A DNA stretch of 64,000 bases from Marinobacter caseinilyticus. Its GTDB lineage: Bacteria > Pseudomonadota > Gammaproteobacteria > Pseudomonadales > Oleiphilaceae. The stretch covers positions 62,001-126,000 of the forward strand of contig NZ_WUQJ01000037.1 in assembly GCF_011074955.1 (NCBI RefSeq), in the 5' to 3' direction. Below, piece by piece: positions 26,497 through 34,846 of the stretch (positions are counted from its first letter, which is position 1; the number at the start of each line of letters is the position of its first letter). The notes under the pieces are model-generated. The model did not search any database. It saw nothing but the letters and a program-made list of their open reading frames with translations, and was not told the origin of the DNA. A program made the position numbers and the translations under genes.

Positions 26497-28725
26497 GTGT
26501 CGCAGCCGGTTCGTCTCGTTATTTCGCTGCTGCTGGTAACGCTCGGTGGCTTTGCCGGCGTCGCCTTGGCCCAGACCGGCGCCGAGCCCTCTACTGAGCG
26601 TCCGGTTGTGGGTCTGGTGCTCAGTGGCGGTGGCGCCAAAGGTATTGCTCACGTTGGCGTGTTGCGGGTGCTGGAAGAAATTCAGGTGCCGGTGGACGTA
26701 GTGGTCGGTACCAGCGCCGGTGCGGCGGTAGCGGCCATGTTTGCGCTGGGCATGCCAGTGGATGAGATCGAAAGTCGGTTGGTTGAAATGGACTGGCTTG
26801 AGAGTTTTCGTGACAGCCCGGGGCGGGCTGCCAAACCGGTACGGCGGAAAGACGAAGACTGGCGCTACCCGATCAATCCGGGCCTGGGTGTGCGACTGGA
26901 CGGTATTCACGTGGGCCGCGGTCTCATCAGTGGCCAGAATCTGGGGTTCGTGCTCAACGAGCTCACACGGGAGGCGGCTCTGGTCAGGGATTTTGACCAA
27001 TTGCCGGTCCGATTTCGGGCCGTGGCTACCGACCTGGAAACCGGCAAAGAAGTTGTCATTGGTGACGGCAGTCTGTCGGAAGCGATCCGCGCCAGCATGA
27101 GTATTCCCGGTGTTTACGCCCCCGTGGAACGCAATGGCCAGTTGTTGGTTGATGGCGGTGTGGCGAACAACATTCCCATCAGCGTTGCCAAGAAAATGGG
27201 CGCGGATATCATCATCGCGGTGGATATCAGTGACTCCCTGAGTGCCGGTAAGAGTTTGACGGAAGCCTTCAACGTGGTGGGTCAGCTCACCACCCTGGTC
27301 ACCCGTGCCAATGTTGAAAAACAACTGGCCCTGCTGGAGAAACAGGACATTTTGATTCATCCGGAGATGGGTGAATTGTCGTCTGCGGATTTTAACCAAG
27401 CCCCGCTGATCATTGAAATTGGTGCCACCGCTGCCCGCAACAAAGCCGGCCAACTATACTCCCTGCGGGTGGAAGACGGGCCGTGGGCCGACTACCTGAA
27501 TCAGCGCCAACAGCGTCGTCACAGTGCCGGCGATATTGTCGACATCCGAATCAACATGGAATCCCAGCTGTCCGCTGAATTTCTAAAGCCGCGAATTCGG
27601 CAGCAAGTGGGCCAGCCGTTGAATGTGGAGCAGTTGGAGGATGACCTGAAACGTATATACGGCCTCGGCTATTATGAGACCGTAACTTACAGTCTGACGC
27701 CGTCCGATACCGGGACGATTCTGGATATACGGGTGAAGCAGAAAAGCTGGGGCCCCAACTACCTCAGTTTTGGCCTGGGGTACGCCGATAACTTCAGGAA
27801 TGACACCCGATTCAACGTGGCGGCGGCGTTGCAGATGACCGAACTCAACGCGTTGGGCGCCGAGTGGACCACCGGGATGCAACTGGGCACCCAGCCGCGC
27901 ATTCGCTCGCAGTGGTTTCAGCCCCTGGATTTTGGCTACCGCCGCTTTATGCTGGCCGGTGCTGAGTATGAGCGGGAAACGTTCAGTGTGTTTGATAACC
28001 AGGGCGAGCGAGTGGCCGAGGTGGACGTGACCGAGCGGTTGCTGGACCTCTCACTGGGCATTGAGCTGGGGGCCGATGGCGAGCTGCGAGCCGGAGTGCA
28101 GCGGGGCTACGCCACCGTTGATGAGCAACTGGGCACCGCCAACATTCAGGAGGACCGGCTCAACCTGGGGGGCTGGAACCTGCGCTTGGTGCACGATTCG
28201 CTGAACGACCCCTTTCTGCCGGACGATGGCTCATTTTTTGGCCTGAAAGGCCGGTTCGAACGTCCCGGCATGGGGTCAGACAGCGATTTTGATCGCGCCA
28301 CCATGATGGCGGTTGGCGTTGGCCAGTGGCATGATTTTGTCATCATGGGACAAGCCTATGCCGACGTGGTGACCAAGGGCCGCGCCGGTATTGATAACTT
28401 TGTCACGCTGGGCGGTTTTCGACGGTTGTCGGCCTATGGCCGGGGCGAAGTGACCGGCGCGGATGCGGCGTTGGTGTCGGTGTTTGGTTATCAAAAATTT
28501 GGTGGACCCTTCGTGCCGTTTTTTGCCGGGGCAGGCTTCGAAACCGGCAATGCCTGGTCAAACATCCGGGACGCACGCTGGTCTGAATTATTGCGGTCTT
28601 ACAGCCTGTTTGCGGGTATCGATACCTTTCTCGGGCCTATTCAGTTAGCGACCGCCTACAACAGCGACAACCGCTGGACCACCTACCTGAACATCGGGTT
28701 TTCACTTGAGCGGTTGTTTGACTGA
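26497..28725 (+). CDS. PlpD-like patatin phospholipase with outer-membrane barrel
   Basis: The 742-residue product has a signal peptide, a patatin phospholipase A domain (about 35-235) with oxyanion loop GGGAKG, nucleophile S73 in GTSAG and catalytic D219 in DGG, then a POTRA-like segment (about 345-410) and a C-terminal 16-strand BamA/Omp85-type barrel. This is the type Vd autotransporter architecture of Pseudomonas PlpD, with a very similar length. The passenger would hydrolyse phospholipids at or beyond the outer membrane. The start is GTG 26497 with CGGAGG eight bases upstream. It converges on the lipoprotein gene with 31 bases between. Confidence 0.92.
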   Translation: MSQPVRLVISLLLVTLGGFAGVALAQTGAEPSTERPVVGLVLSGGGAKGIAHVGVLRVLEEIQVPVDVVVGTSAGAAVAAMFALGMPVDEIESRLVEMDWLESFRDSPGRAAKPVRRKDEDWRYPINPGLGVRLDGIHVGRGLISGQNLGFVLNELTREAALVRDFDQLPVRFRAVATDLETGKEVVIGDGSLSEAIRASMSIPGVYAPVERNGQLLVDGGVANNIPISVAKKMGADIIIAVDISDSLSAGKSLTEAFNVVGQLTTLVTRANVEKQLALLEKQDILIHPEMGELSSADFNQAPLIIEIGATAARNKAGQLYSLRVEDGPWADYLNQRQQRRHSAGDIVDIRINMESQLSAEFLKPRIRQQVGQPLNVEQLEDDLKRIYGLGYYETVTYSLTPSDTGTILDIRVKQKSWGPNYLSFGLGYADNFRNDTRFNVAAALQMTELNALGAEWTTGMQLGTQPRIRSQWFQPLDFGYRRFMLAGAEYERETFSVFDNQGERVAEVDVTERLLDLSLGIELGADGELRAGVQRGYATVDEQLGTANIQEDRLNLGGWNLRLVHDSLNDPFLPDDGSFFGLKGRFERPGMGSDSDFDRATMMAVGVGQWHDFVIMGQAYADVVTKGRAGIDNFVTLGGFRRLSAYGRGEVTGADAALVSVFGYQKFGGPFVPFFAGAGFETGNAWSNIRDARWSELLRSYSLFAGIDTFLGPIQLATAYNSDNRWTTYLNIGFSLERLFD

Positions 28726-28756
28726 CTGCGAGCGCCACCGGGCACCGCTTCTTCGG

Positions 28757-29149
28757 TCATACCGGCGCCACCAAAATCAACACCGGCGTCTGACAGCCGC
28801 CGCTCAGGGGACGCCGAAGCAATGCCTTGTACTCGTCACCTGGCTGGGCCTGGTCGGGCACGGGCACAAACACGACATCGTCACCCGGGAAGAACTGCCA
28901 GGTTCCCTGTGGTGGCTGCCGGGTCGGGTCCATGGCCAGCAACGTGGCGATGCCGCGAATCTGGCTCCAGGCGCAGAGCGCTTCCGGTTGGGGCTCGGGA
29001 GGGGGCTTCGCTGCATTGGGGCGGACTTCCGATGGCCGGACTGATCCGGTCACCGCATCCTGCCCGACCATGCCAGGTCCGGCACAGGCGCTGACCAGAA
29101 ACGTCAGACCGATTATGGCGGTACGGTCAAGGTACTTAACGTGGGGCAT
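28757..29149 (-). CDS. Putative lipoprotein
   Basis: A 130-residue product with a lipoprotein signal (lipobox LVSACAG near residue 22), a Pro-rich linker, and a small domain with cysteines in LCAWSQ and SGGCQTP that may pair. The cysteine pair and FFPGDDVVFVPV segment suggest a compact periplasmic domain, but no family is recognised. The start overlaps the 3' end of the FadR-type regulator gene by 14 bases, so the two are probably co-transcribed. Confidence 0.7.
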   Translation of the reverse strand: MPHVKYLDRTAIIGLTFLVSACAGPGMVGQDAVTGSVRPSEVRPNAAKPPPEPQPEALCAWSQIRGIATLLAMDPTRQPPQGTWQFFPGDDVVFVPVPDQAQPGDEYKALLRRPLSGGCQTPVLILVAPV

Positions 29150-29819
29150 GGCTTGAAGCAGACCTGTCCAGAGACGCCAGAACCTGCTGGCATTGTTGTT
29201 GGGCGTAGCCCTTCAGGATCAGCACCAGACGGTCTTCATCGCGGGCTCTGATGGCCTCGATAGAGTCGCGCATGTGCGACAGGTTGTTTTCCAGTACCTG
29301 ATGGCTGGCATGTTTGAAGGCAACAAAGGCACAGCGTTTGGCGGACGGCCACAAATCTTCAATCGCTGACACGATAAAGTAGTTGTCGGCATAGGCCAGC
29401 GAGGCCTGGGTGTACTCAATGCCCAGTTCAAGAAACGCCAGCAGGTCACTTTTCTGATAGCAGGCCTGCATTTGCTGGTAAAGCGATTCCAGTTGGTCCA
29501 TGTCCGCGGTTTGCCATTGCTGCGCCAGTTTTCGGCCGGTGTGGCACAGGTACAGCTCCAGAACCTCATACAGGCTCTTCACGAAAAAACCGTCCAGCTC
29601 GGTGACAAAGGTGCCGCGACGCGGGAGGTTTCTGACCAGATGGCGCTTTTCCAGGAGCAGCAAAGCTTCCCTTATCGAACCATGGCTGACATCCAGTTGC
29701 TTCGCCATGGCGCCTTCATAAATCCGTTCACCGGAGGCCAGTTGCTCAAACGCAATCAAGTTTTCAATATGACGAGCCACTTGCTCGGTCAGGGTTTCTC
29801 GGGGCTTAAACGATGTCAT
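29136..29819 (-). CDS. GntR-family (FadR type) transcriptional regulator
   Basis: A 227-residue regulator with an N-terminal winged helix (about 8-75; IYEGAMAKQLDVSHGSIREALLLLEKRHLVRNLPRRGTFV) and a C-terminal all-helical FCD-type ligand domain (about 85-215). The domain pattern is that of the FadR subfamily, which senses organic acids or acyl-CoA. The metal-binding His/Asp set of FCD domains is only partly visible (HTGRKL, HASHQ, HMRDSI). Targets are unknown; the neighbouring lipoprotein and phospholipid genes are candidates. Confidence 0.88.
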   Translation of the reverse strand: MTSFKPRETLTEQVARHIENLIAFEQLASGERIYEGAMAKQLDVSHGSIREALLLLEKRHLVRNLPRRGTFVTELDGFFVKSLYEVLELYLCHTGRKLAQQWQTADMDQLESLYQQMQACYQKSDLLAFLELGIEYTQASLAYADNYFIVSAIEDLWPSAKRCAFVAFKHASHQVLENNLSHMRDSIEAIRARDEDRLVLILKGYAQQQCQQVLASLDRSASSHAPR

Positions 29820-29885
29820 GGAGGTTCCGGGTGCGACGGCTTGGTAGGGCGCAATCGTCTCATATTATCCGCGGTCGGAAAATGG

Positions 29886-31322
29886 TCAGAGCAGAGGGGC
29901 TGCAAGCCGGACAGCCCGGCAGCTCAATCGGAACCACAACGGGCGATTGCGATAGTCGCGCTCGGTGATCAAACGGCAAGCCCGGATGTCGTCTTCCAGC
30001 ATGCTGGCAACGTCTTGTACGAACGCCTGGGCGGTCACCAAGGCGGTAATTTCAAAATTCAGTCGCATCGACCGGTTGTCCAGATTGGCGGTACTGATGG
30101 CCGCGTAGCGGTCGTCAACCAACACCACTTTTTGGTGCATGAAGCCCGGCTGGTATTGATAGATGTTGATTCCGGCCCGGCTGGCCTGGACCAGATAGGA
30201 ATAGGCCGCCAGCCGGATCAACGCATGATCGGATTTCTCGGGGATCAGGATCCGCACATCCACACCCCGCAGGGCGGCCAATTGCAAGGCGTTGATGATC
30301 TGGATATCCGGGACGAAATACGGTGAGGCAATCCAGATGCGCTGACGGGCATTGTTGATGCAATTGAGAAAAAACAGGGTGCAGGATTCGTAGGTATCGG
30401 CCGGACCGGTGGGCAGTATGACTACCTCCTGATCGCCGCTCGGCGCCGGTTCCGGCGCCCAGTTCAGGGGCGGGGTTTCGTTGTTCGCCCAGTGCCAGTC
30501 TTCCAGCCAGGCGAGCTGCAAGCCAATGGCGGCAGGCCCGACGATGCGGCAGTGAGTGTCGCGCCAGGGCCCCTGGTCCCTGGCGGTGCCCAGATACTCA
30601 TCGCTGAGGTTGATGCCGCCGACAAATCCGACCACGCCATCGCACACCAAGATTTTCCGATGATTGCGGAAATTGATCTGGAGTCGACGCCGGCGGATAT
30701 CCCCATCACCAAAGGAGGCGACGTGAGCGCCGGCCTTGCTGAGCTTTTTGAGGTAGCCCTTGGGCAGCCACGCGCTGCCAATATCGTCGTACAGGAAGTA
30801 GACCCGGACACCTTGGGCCAGCTTCCGTTTCAAAATGGCCTCAATACGTTCCCCCACCCGGCCCGAGCGGATGATGTAGAATTCCATCAGAATGTATTCC
30901 CGGGCATCTTCCATGGCATCGAACAGCGCTTCGAAGGTGGCCACGCCATCCTTTAGCAAAGTGCAGCGATTACCGGAAGTGAACGGTTGTTTTGCCAGGT
31001 TGGACAGCACCTGCAACTCGTCGCTGAAGTGTTCATGGCCGGGGTGGGGCACGGTGGTGGTCTGGTTTTCAAACTCACTGAGCAGATGATCAAGCGCCTG
31101 GTCGCCGAGGCGCCGGGCGCGGACATAACCGGAGAAACGGTTGCGGCCAAAGAGCACAAACAGAGGCACGGTCAGATAAGGGAATCCCAGCAAGCCGACG
31201 ATCCAGGCAATGGCGCCCTGGGCCGTCCGATAGCTGAGCAGAATCCGGTAAATGCAAAAAATTGCCGTGCCATACAGGGCAATCAGTGCCAGCGCGATGA
31301 ATGACAGGTCGGGCATGGTCAT
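29886..31322 (-). CDS. cls: Cardiolipin synthase (ClsA type)
   Basis: Cls condenses two phosphatidylglycerols into cardiolipin and glycerol. The 478-residue product has two N-terminal membrane helices (about 5-27 and 36-56) and two phospholipase-D HKD motifs: H221-x-K223-x4-D228 in HRKILVCDG, and H396-x-K398-x4-D403 in HQKVVLVDD. The size matches ClsA. The frame is open much further upstream through the regulator gene, but ATG 31322 follows AAGGG and overlaps the AraC stop by four bases (ATGA). The pair therefore forms an operon. Confidence 0.93.
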   Translation of the reverse strand: MTMPDLSFIALALIALYGTAIFCIYRILLSYRTAQGAIAWIVGLLGFPYLTVPLFVLFGRNRFSGYVRARRLGDQALDHLLSEFENQTTTVPHPGHEHFSDELQVLSNLAKQPFTSGNRCTLLKDGVATFEALFDAMEDAREYILMEFYIIRSGRVGERIEAILKRKLAQGVRVYFLYDDIGSAWLPKGYLKKLSKAGAHVASFGDGDIRRRRLQINFRNHRKILVCDGVVGFVGGINLSDEYLGTARDQGPWRDTHCRIVGPAAIGLQLAWLEDWHWANNETPPLNWAPEPAPSGDQEVVILPTGPADTYESCTLFFLNCINNARQRIWIASPYFVPDIQIINALQLAALRGVDVRILIPEKSDHALIRLAAYSYLVQASRAGINIYQYQPGFMHQKVVLVDDRYAAISTANLDNRSMRLNFEITALVTAQAFVQDVASMLEDDIRACRLITERDYRNRPLWFRLSCRAVRLAAPLL

Positions 31323-32365
31323 GGCGCCCTTTCCAAATGTTGGGCGCGGAACTGGGCCGGTGCGATGCCGGTCCAGCGCTTGAACGCACGACTGAACGCG
31401 CTGAGCTCGGAGAACCCCAGCAGGAACGCGATTTCGCCTAACGCGTATCGATCCGCAGCAACATAGCGCATGGCTTTGTCCTTGCGCACTTGTTCCACCA
31501 GGTCGTGGAAACTCAAGCCCTCTTTCTTCAGCCGGCGATACAGTGTCTGACGGCTCATATGGCACTGCTTTGCCAGTGAGTCGGCGTCAATGCGTTCGGT
31601 AGCCATCTGTCTGGAGATCAGGCGTCGGACCTTGCGACTGAAGGCCCGGCGAGTTTGCATCCGGGCCAGGACGCTGTTCACCTGTTTGAGCACTGCCGAA
31701 AAGACGTAGGGGTTGCGGCGCGGTATGGGGTGGCTCAGATACTGGCTGCTGAACGCGACTCGGGTAACCGGTGCGTCAAACGAGGCCGGGCAACCCATCA
31801 CCCGCTGGTATTCTCCGGCATAGCTGGGCCGGGGGTGCGCCAATTCGACCCAGTCGACCGCGAAGTCCGGATGTATGAAGTGCCGGGTACGACACAGGGC
31901 GGCGGCCAGCGTACGGTCCATATCCTGCCGGCAATAGTGTCCTGACGTATCGGCCTGCCAGGTGAGCAGGGCCTGGTCCCCGGTCTGCTCGAAGGTAAGC
32001 TCCACGGACTCATTGATCAGGCGGTGCAGGCGAACGTACTGAATGACAGCCTCGCCGAGGGTATCGCAATTAAAAAATACATGACCGACCAGGCCCATGC
32101 GTTCAGGGTCAATGACCTGACCGGCATGCAAGCCGATGGCCGGATCTCCGGAGGCCTCTTCCGCATAGGCCCAGAGCTGATAGTGGCTGTTGGCCTCAAT
32201 GGTCTGGTCTGGCGTCTGCAGGTGATCAAGCGCGCCGCCGAGAATAGCCTCCACCCGCGCGGCGTCCAGGCAACCCAGGTTCTCGAGGTAGTAGACCAGT
32301 GCAAGCGTGCTGGACGCTGCAACTTGCGGATTCTCGACGATGTCACGTGCCTGAATGTTGGTCAT
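31319..32365 (-). CDS. AraC-family transcriptional regulator (OruR-like)
   Basis: A 348-residue regulator with an N-terminal arabinose-binding-like ligand domain of the OruR/PF12625 type (about 15-205) and two C-terminal helix-turn-helix units (about 240-345), the second being YALGEIAFLLGFSELSAFSRAFKRWTG in the classic AraC pattern. It overlaps cls in an ATGA, so cardiolipin synthesis may respond to its unknown ligand, or the overlap may only reflect compact packing. The start chosen is ATG 32365; a TTG 15 bases upstream is possible. It is divergent from the microprotein gene. Confidence 0.88.
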   Translation of the reverse strand: MTNIQARDIVENPQVAASSTLALVYYLENLGCLDAARVEAILGGALDHLQTPDQTIEANSHYQLWAYAEEASGDPAIGLHAGQVIDPERMGLVGHVFFNCDTLGEAVIQYVRLHRLINESVELTFEQTGDQALLTWQADTSGHYCRQDMDRTLAAALCRTRHFIHPDFAVDWVELAHPRPSYAGEYQRVMGCPASFDAPVTRVAFSSQYLSHPIPRRNPYVFSAVLKQVNSVLARMQTRRAFSRKVRRLISRQMATERIDADSLAKQCHMSRQTLYRRLKKEGLSFHDLVEQVRKDKAMRYVAADRYALGEIAFLLGFSELSAFSRAFKRWTGIAPAQFRAQHLERAP

Positions 32366-32445
32366 CGTGGCGTGTTCCAAGGTTGCATTGGCCGTCCGCG
32401 ATGTTGTTACAAAATGTCAAGCGGGTGGAACGGCCTGTCAAAGAG

Positions 32446-32474
32446 CTGTCATCAGAATAGCGGTAAAATATACG
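32446..32474 (+). promoter_or_regulatory. Candidate promoter of the 30-codon gene
   Basis: CTGTCA (32446-32451) and TATACG (32469-32474) are 17 bases apart and match the sigma-70 consensus at four positions each. An overlapping AT-rich block TAAAATATA lies at 32464-32472. Transcription would start near 32480, giving a leader of about 42 bases. Confidence 0.35.
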
Positions 32475-32521
32475 CATTGGAAAAAAACGCACTTTGGCGT
32501 TGACAGCTGGGAGTCCATTTT

Positions 32522-32614
32522 ATGGAAAGCGCAATCTTTGTCCCGCACAATGAATACGAAAAGAAAAACTGCGAAGCTCTGAAAGAGTATCTGGAGAGCA
32601 TCTACTACTGCTGA
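32522..32614 (+). CDS. Stand-alone 30-residue microprotein
   Basis: A 30-codon frame encodes a peptide beginning MESAIFVPHNEYEKKN and ending EYLESIYYC. GGGAG lies eight bases before the ATG, an ideal ribosome site. A strong intrinsic terminator follows 21 bases after the stop. The peptide is acidic, probably helical in its second half, has two cysteines (C17 and the last residue) and a Tyr-rich end. It has no signal peptide or membrane helix. It lies between divergent araC-cls and the pilZ-like gene, with no neighbour on its own strand. I do not recognise it. It could be a small regulatory protein, a modified peptide precursor, or a leader for a short RNA. Confidence 0.6.
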   Translation: MESAIFVPHNEYEKKNCEALKEYLESIYYC

Positions 32615-32635
32615 TCCAACGGGATGGGTTTTCAG

Positions 32636-32662
32636 AAAAGTCGGGCAATGCCCGACTTTTTT
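32636..32662 (+). terminator. Intrinsic terminator of the microprotein gene
   Basis: An 8-bp perfect stem AGTCGGGC / GCCCGACT (32639-32646 and 32650-32657) with a 3-base AAT loop is preceded by AAA and followed by TTTTT. This is a textbook Rho-independent terminator and would also work in reverse for the PilZ gene. Confidence 0.9.
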
Positions 32663-32703
32663 GTGTCCAGGCGGCAGCTGTCCCGGGCGCCATCATTCAC
32701 AGC

Positions 32704-33156
32704 TTAATCCGTGGAGCGATTGAACGATCGAATGTCCTCGATCGGTTGGATGCGTAACTTTAACTTTTCGCTGCGCTCAAGAATGCCTTCAATACGGCCA
32801 AGCTGCGCTTTGGTCTGATCCGATTTCATCGCCCGGTTAGCCTGCAATTCGAATTCCAGGCCATACAGTGGCCGATTATTCTCATCTTCACGTACGTTTC
32901 GGACCGTGGCCACCAATTTGTCGAGACCGAGCGCCCCCGCTTCCATCAGCAACTGAACATTGACTTCGACCCGGTCGCCGGTCTGAAGGGAGTCTTCTTG
33001 ATTGATCGTCATAGATACCCCATGGCGGGTGAAATCCCGGCCATCGGCGGCTTGAAAACGAGTGAAGAGGCCTTTGCGAGGGCGCCATTCCAGTTTGAGT
33101 TCGGCGGCAGGCAACCGACGTAGTTTGCGGCGCTCCCGTGGATCCTGTTCCGACAT
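32704..33156 (-). CDS. PilZ-domain protein
   Basis: A 150-residue protein with a PilZ-like fold. The c-di-GMP motif RxxxR is present in RERRKLRRLP (R9/R10 to R13/R14), and the second motif (D/N)xSxxG appears as D41-F-T-R-H-G46, with Thr in place of Ser. A C-terminal helix of about 40 residues (MKSDQTKAQLGRIEGILERSEKL) may be a coiled coil for partner binding. It is probably a c-di-GMP effector acting on motility or surface functions. AGGAAAG lies upstream of ATG 33156. It stands alone, divergent from the DUF1722 gene. Confidence 0.8.
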   Translation of the reverse strand: MSEQDPRERRKLRRLPAAELKLEWRPRKGLFTRFQAADGRDFTRHGVSMTINQEDSLQTGDRVEVNVQLLMEAGALGLDKLVATVRNVREDENNRPLYGLEFELQANRAMKSDQTKAQLGRIEGILERSEKLKLRIQPIEDIRSFNRSTD

Positions 33157-33326
33157 AGATAGTCTTTCCTGCGTGCAAGGGCCTGGTCGCCCTTCTGTGT
33201 GACTTGCGCCACGCAGTTAACGAACAGACAGGTAGTGGGGTTGCTGGGGTGGTAATGTAACCCGCCAGGCTATTTACTTACACGGCTTAGCCGTCAAACT
33301 GTGCTGTTAATCAAAGGAATTTTGAC

Positions 33327-34025
33327 GTGTTTCCCAACAATACGGTTTTTGATATCGATGCCGGGTTTCTGGACGACGAATTGCTGGCAGAGCAAATGCG
33401 GCTGCTGGCCGGGTTGGTGAATGCTCGATCTCGCGCCAATAACGCCGACAGCCGCGTGCCCATCCACTGGCAGGGTCACGAAGATGCCCTGGCGATGAGG
33501 CTCAATCATGTGATCGAAGAAATGCGCCTGCGCGGTCACGCCAATCCGGGCAGTGTGCCGCTGACGAGTGAGGCGATGCTGTGGCCATCGCTGGATGCCG
33601 GCGCGTTACAGGCACAGCTGGCCTGCGTAAGTGCCCGGGCGGCGGATAACAAGCGCGGTCGTATCCGTTTGCCTCGCAACGATCACGAGCTGTGGGCGAG
33701 CTATAAATACAGTATTCTGGCCAGAAACAGCCAGTCCTATCAGACGTTTGGGCAGAGGGTGGCCGTTCGATCCGTGCCCATTGAGCAGCTGTGGCTCAGC
33801 ATGGTAAACGCAAGTCGTGTTGCACCCTCGCGGGGTGGAATTCAGAATGCGTTACAACATATGTGGGGCTACGTGTCGTCTCAATCGACCCTGAACCCCC
33901 AAACCGAAGACTTGGCCGGGCTGGCGAAAGAGCTACAGGCGCTGGCGGCGAACCATCAAGTCTCGTATCTTCTGAACTCCACCGCGCTGGGTGAACTCCG
34001 GAGCTGGTTGAAACCCAAGGCATGA
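33327..34025 (+). CDS. DUF1722 protein with DenV-like N-terminal region
   Basis: A 232-residue protein. The C-terminal half (about 115-225) fits DUF1722, the second domain of YbgA (LWASYKYSILARNSQSYQTFGQRVA). The N-terminal 75 residues (VFDIDAGFLDDELLAEQM... then RLNHVIEEMRLRGHANPG) resemble the pyrimidine-dimer glycosylase fold of T4 DenV. However, the segment matching DenV R22-E23 reads M-R and residue 2 is Phe, so glycosylase activity is doubtful. YbgA-type proteins are often near photolyases, but none is seen here. It is followed after 10 bases by an esterase gene. DUF1722 is fairly sure; the N-terminal assignment is tentative. Confidence 0.6.
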   Translation: MFPNNTVFDIDAGFLDDELLAEQMRLLAGLVNARSRANNADSRVPIHWQGHEDALAMRLNHVIEEMRLRGHANPGSVPLTSEAMLWPSLDAGALQAQLACVSARAADNKRGRIRLPRNDHELWASYKYSILARNSQSYQTFGQRVAVRSVPIEQLWLSMVNASRVAPSRGGIQNALQHMWGYVSSQSTLNPQTEDLAGLAKELQALAANHQVSYLLNSTALGELRSWLKPKA

Positions 34026-34035
34026 GGTGTCATTG

Positions 34036-34842
34036 ATGAGCGTAGAACTTAATTCCCGGGTGATGGGTGAAGGTCCGCCCCTGATTCTATTGCATGGCCT
34101 GTTTGGTTCTCTGGAGAATCTGGGAGGCGTGGCTCAGCGGCTGCAGGACCAATGGCAAATCCATGCCCTGGATCTGCGCAACCATGGCCGGTCACCGCAC
34201 ACGGACACCATGGATTACACCGCCATGGCTGACGATGTGATCGCCTACATGGACCGTCAGGGCCTTGATCGGGCGGCGATTCTGGGCCATTCCATGGGCG
34301 GCAAGACAGCGATGGAAGTGGCCCTGGCGAACCCCGGACGCGTGGATCACTTGATTGTGGCTGATATAGCGCCGGTGGCATACAAACCGCGGCACGACGC
34401 CATTTTGGAAGGCATGACTCAGTTGGATCTGACTCAGGTGCAGAGCCGAACCGACGCCGACCGTAAACTGAGTGATAAGGTGGAGGCGCTGGGTGTCCGG
34501 CAATTTTTGCTCAAAAACCTGGTCAAAGTATCCGATGAGGAGCGTCACCAATATGGCCAGACGGCCTTCCGATGGCGGCTGAACTTGCCGGTGATTGAAG
34601 CGTCTTATTCAAACTTGACGGCAGCGCCATCGGCTGCGGGTCCGTTTGAGGGGCCGACTCTGTTTATTAAGGGTGCCGACTCGGCCTACATTCAGGACAA
34701 ACACCGGGAAGCAGTGACACACCTGTTCCCGAGCGCAGAGTTGCGCGTTATCCAGGGCACTGGTCACTGGCTGCACGCCGAAAAAGCGGACACTTTCGCC
34801 ACCCTGTGCCGGCGGTTTCTGGAAGCCCCTGCAGACGAGTAG
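34036..34842 (+). CDS. ybfF: YbfF-like alpha/beta-hydrolase esterase
   Basis: A 268-residue alpha/beta hydrolase closely matching YbfF, an acyl-CoA/short ester hydrolase. It has the oxyanion HGLFGSLENLG motif, the nucleophile elbow GHSMGGK and the C-terminal catalytic histidine in GTGHWLHAEKAD. ATG 34036 is chosen because GAGG lies eight bases upstream; GTG 34027 is also in frame. It is probably co-transcribed with the upstream DUF1722 gene. Physiological substrate unknown. Confidence 0.9.
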   Translation: MSVELNSRVMGEGPPLILLHGLFGSLENLGGVAQRLQDQWQIHALDLRNHGRSPHTDTMDYTAMADDVIAYMDRQGLDRAAILGHSMGGKTAMEVALANPGRVDHLIVADIAPVAYKPRHDAILEGMTQLDLTQVQSRTDADRKLSDKVEALGVRQFLLKNLVKVSDEERHQYGQTAFRWRLNLPVIEASYSNLTAAPSAAGPFEGPTLFIKGADSAYIQDKHREAVTHLFPSAELRVIQGTGHWLHAEKADTFATLCRRFLEAPADE

Positions 34843-34846
34843 CCGG

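Noticed and set aside
26380..27453. 357-codon minus-strand frame opposite the patatin gene
   Set aside because: Antisense of a well-supported gene and His/Gln-rich like other shadows here.
32500..32505. Perfect TTGACA just before the microprotein start
   Set aside because: A -10 at normal spacing would fall on the start codon and the ribosome site would not be transcribed; no good -10 is there, so it is probably chance.
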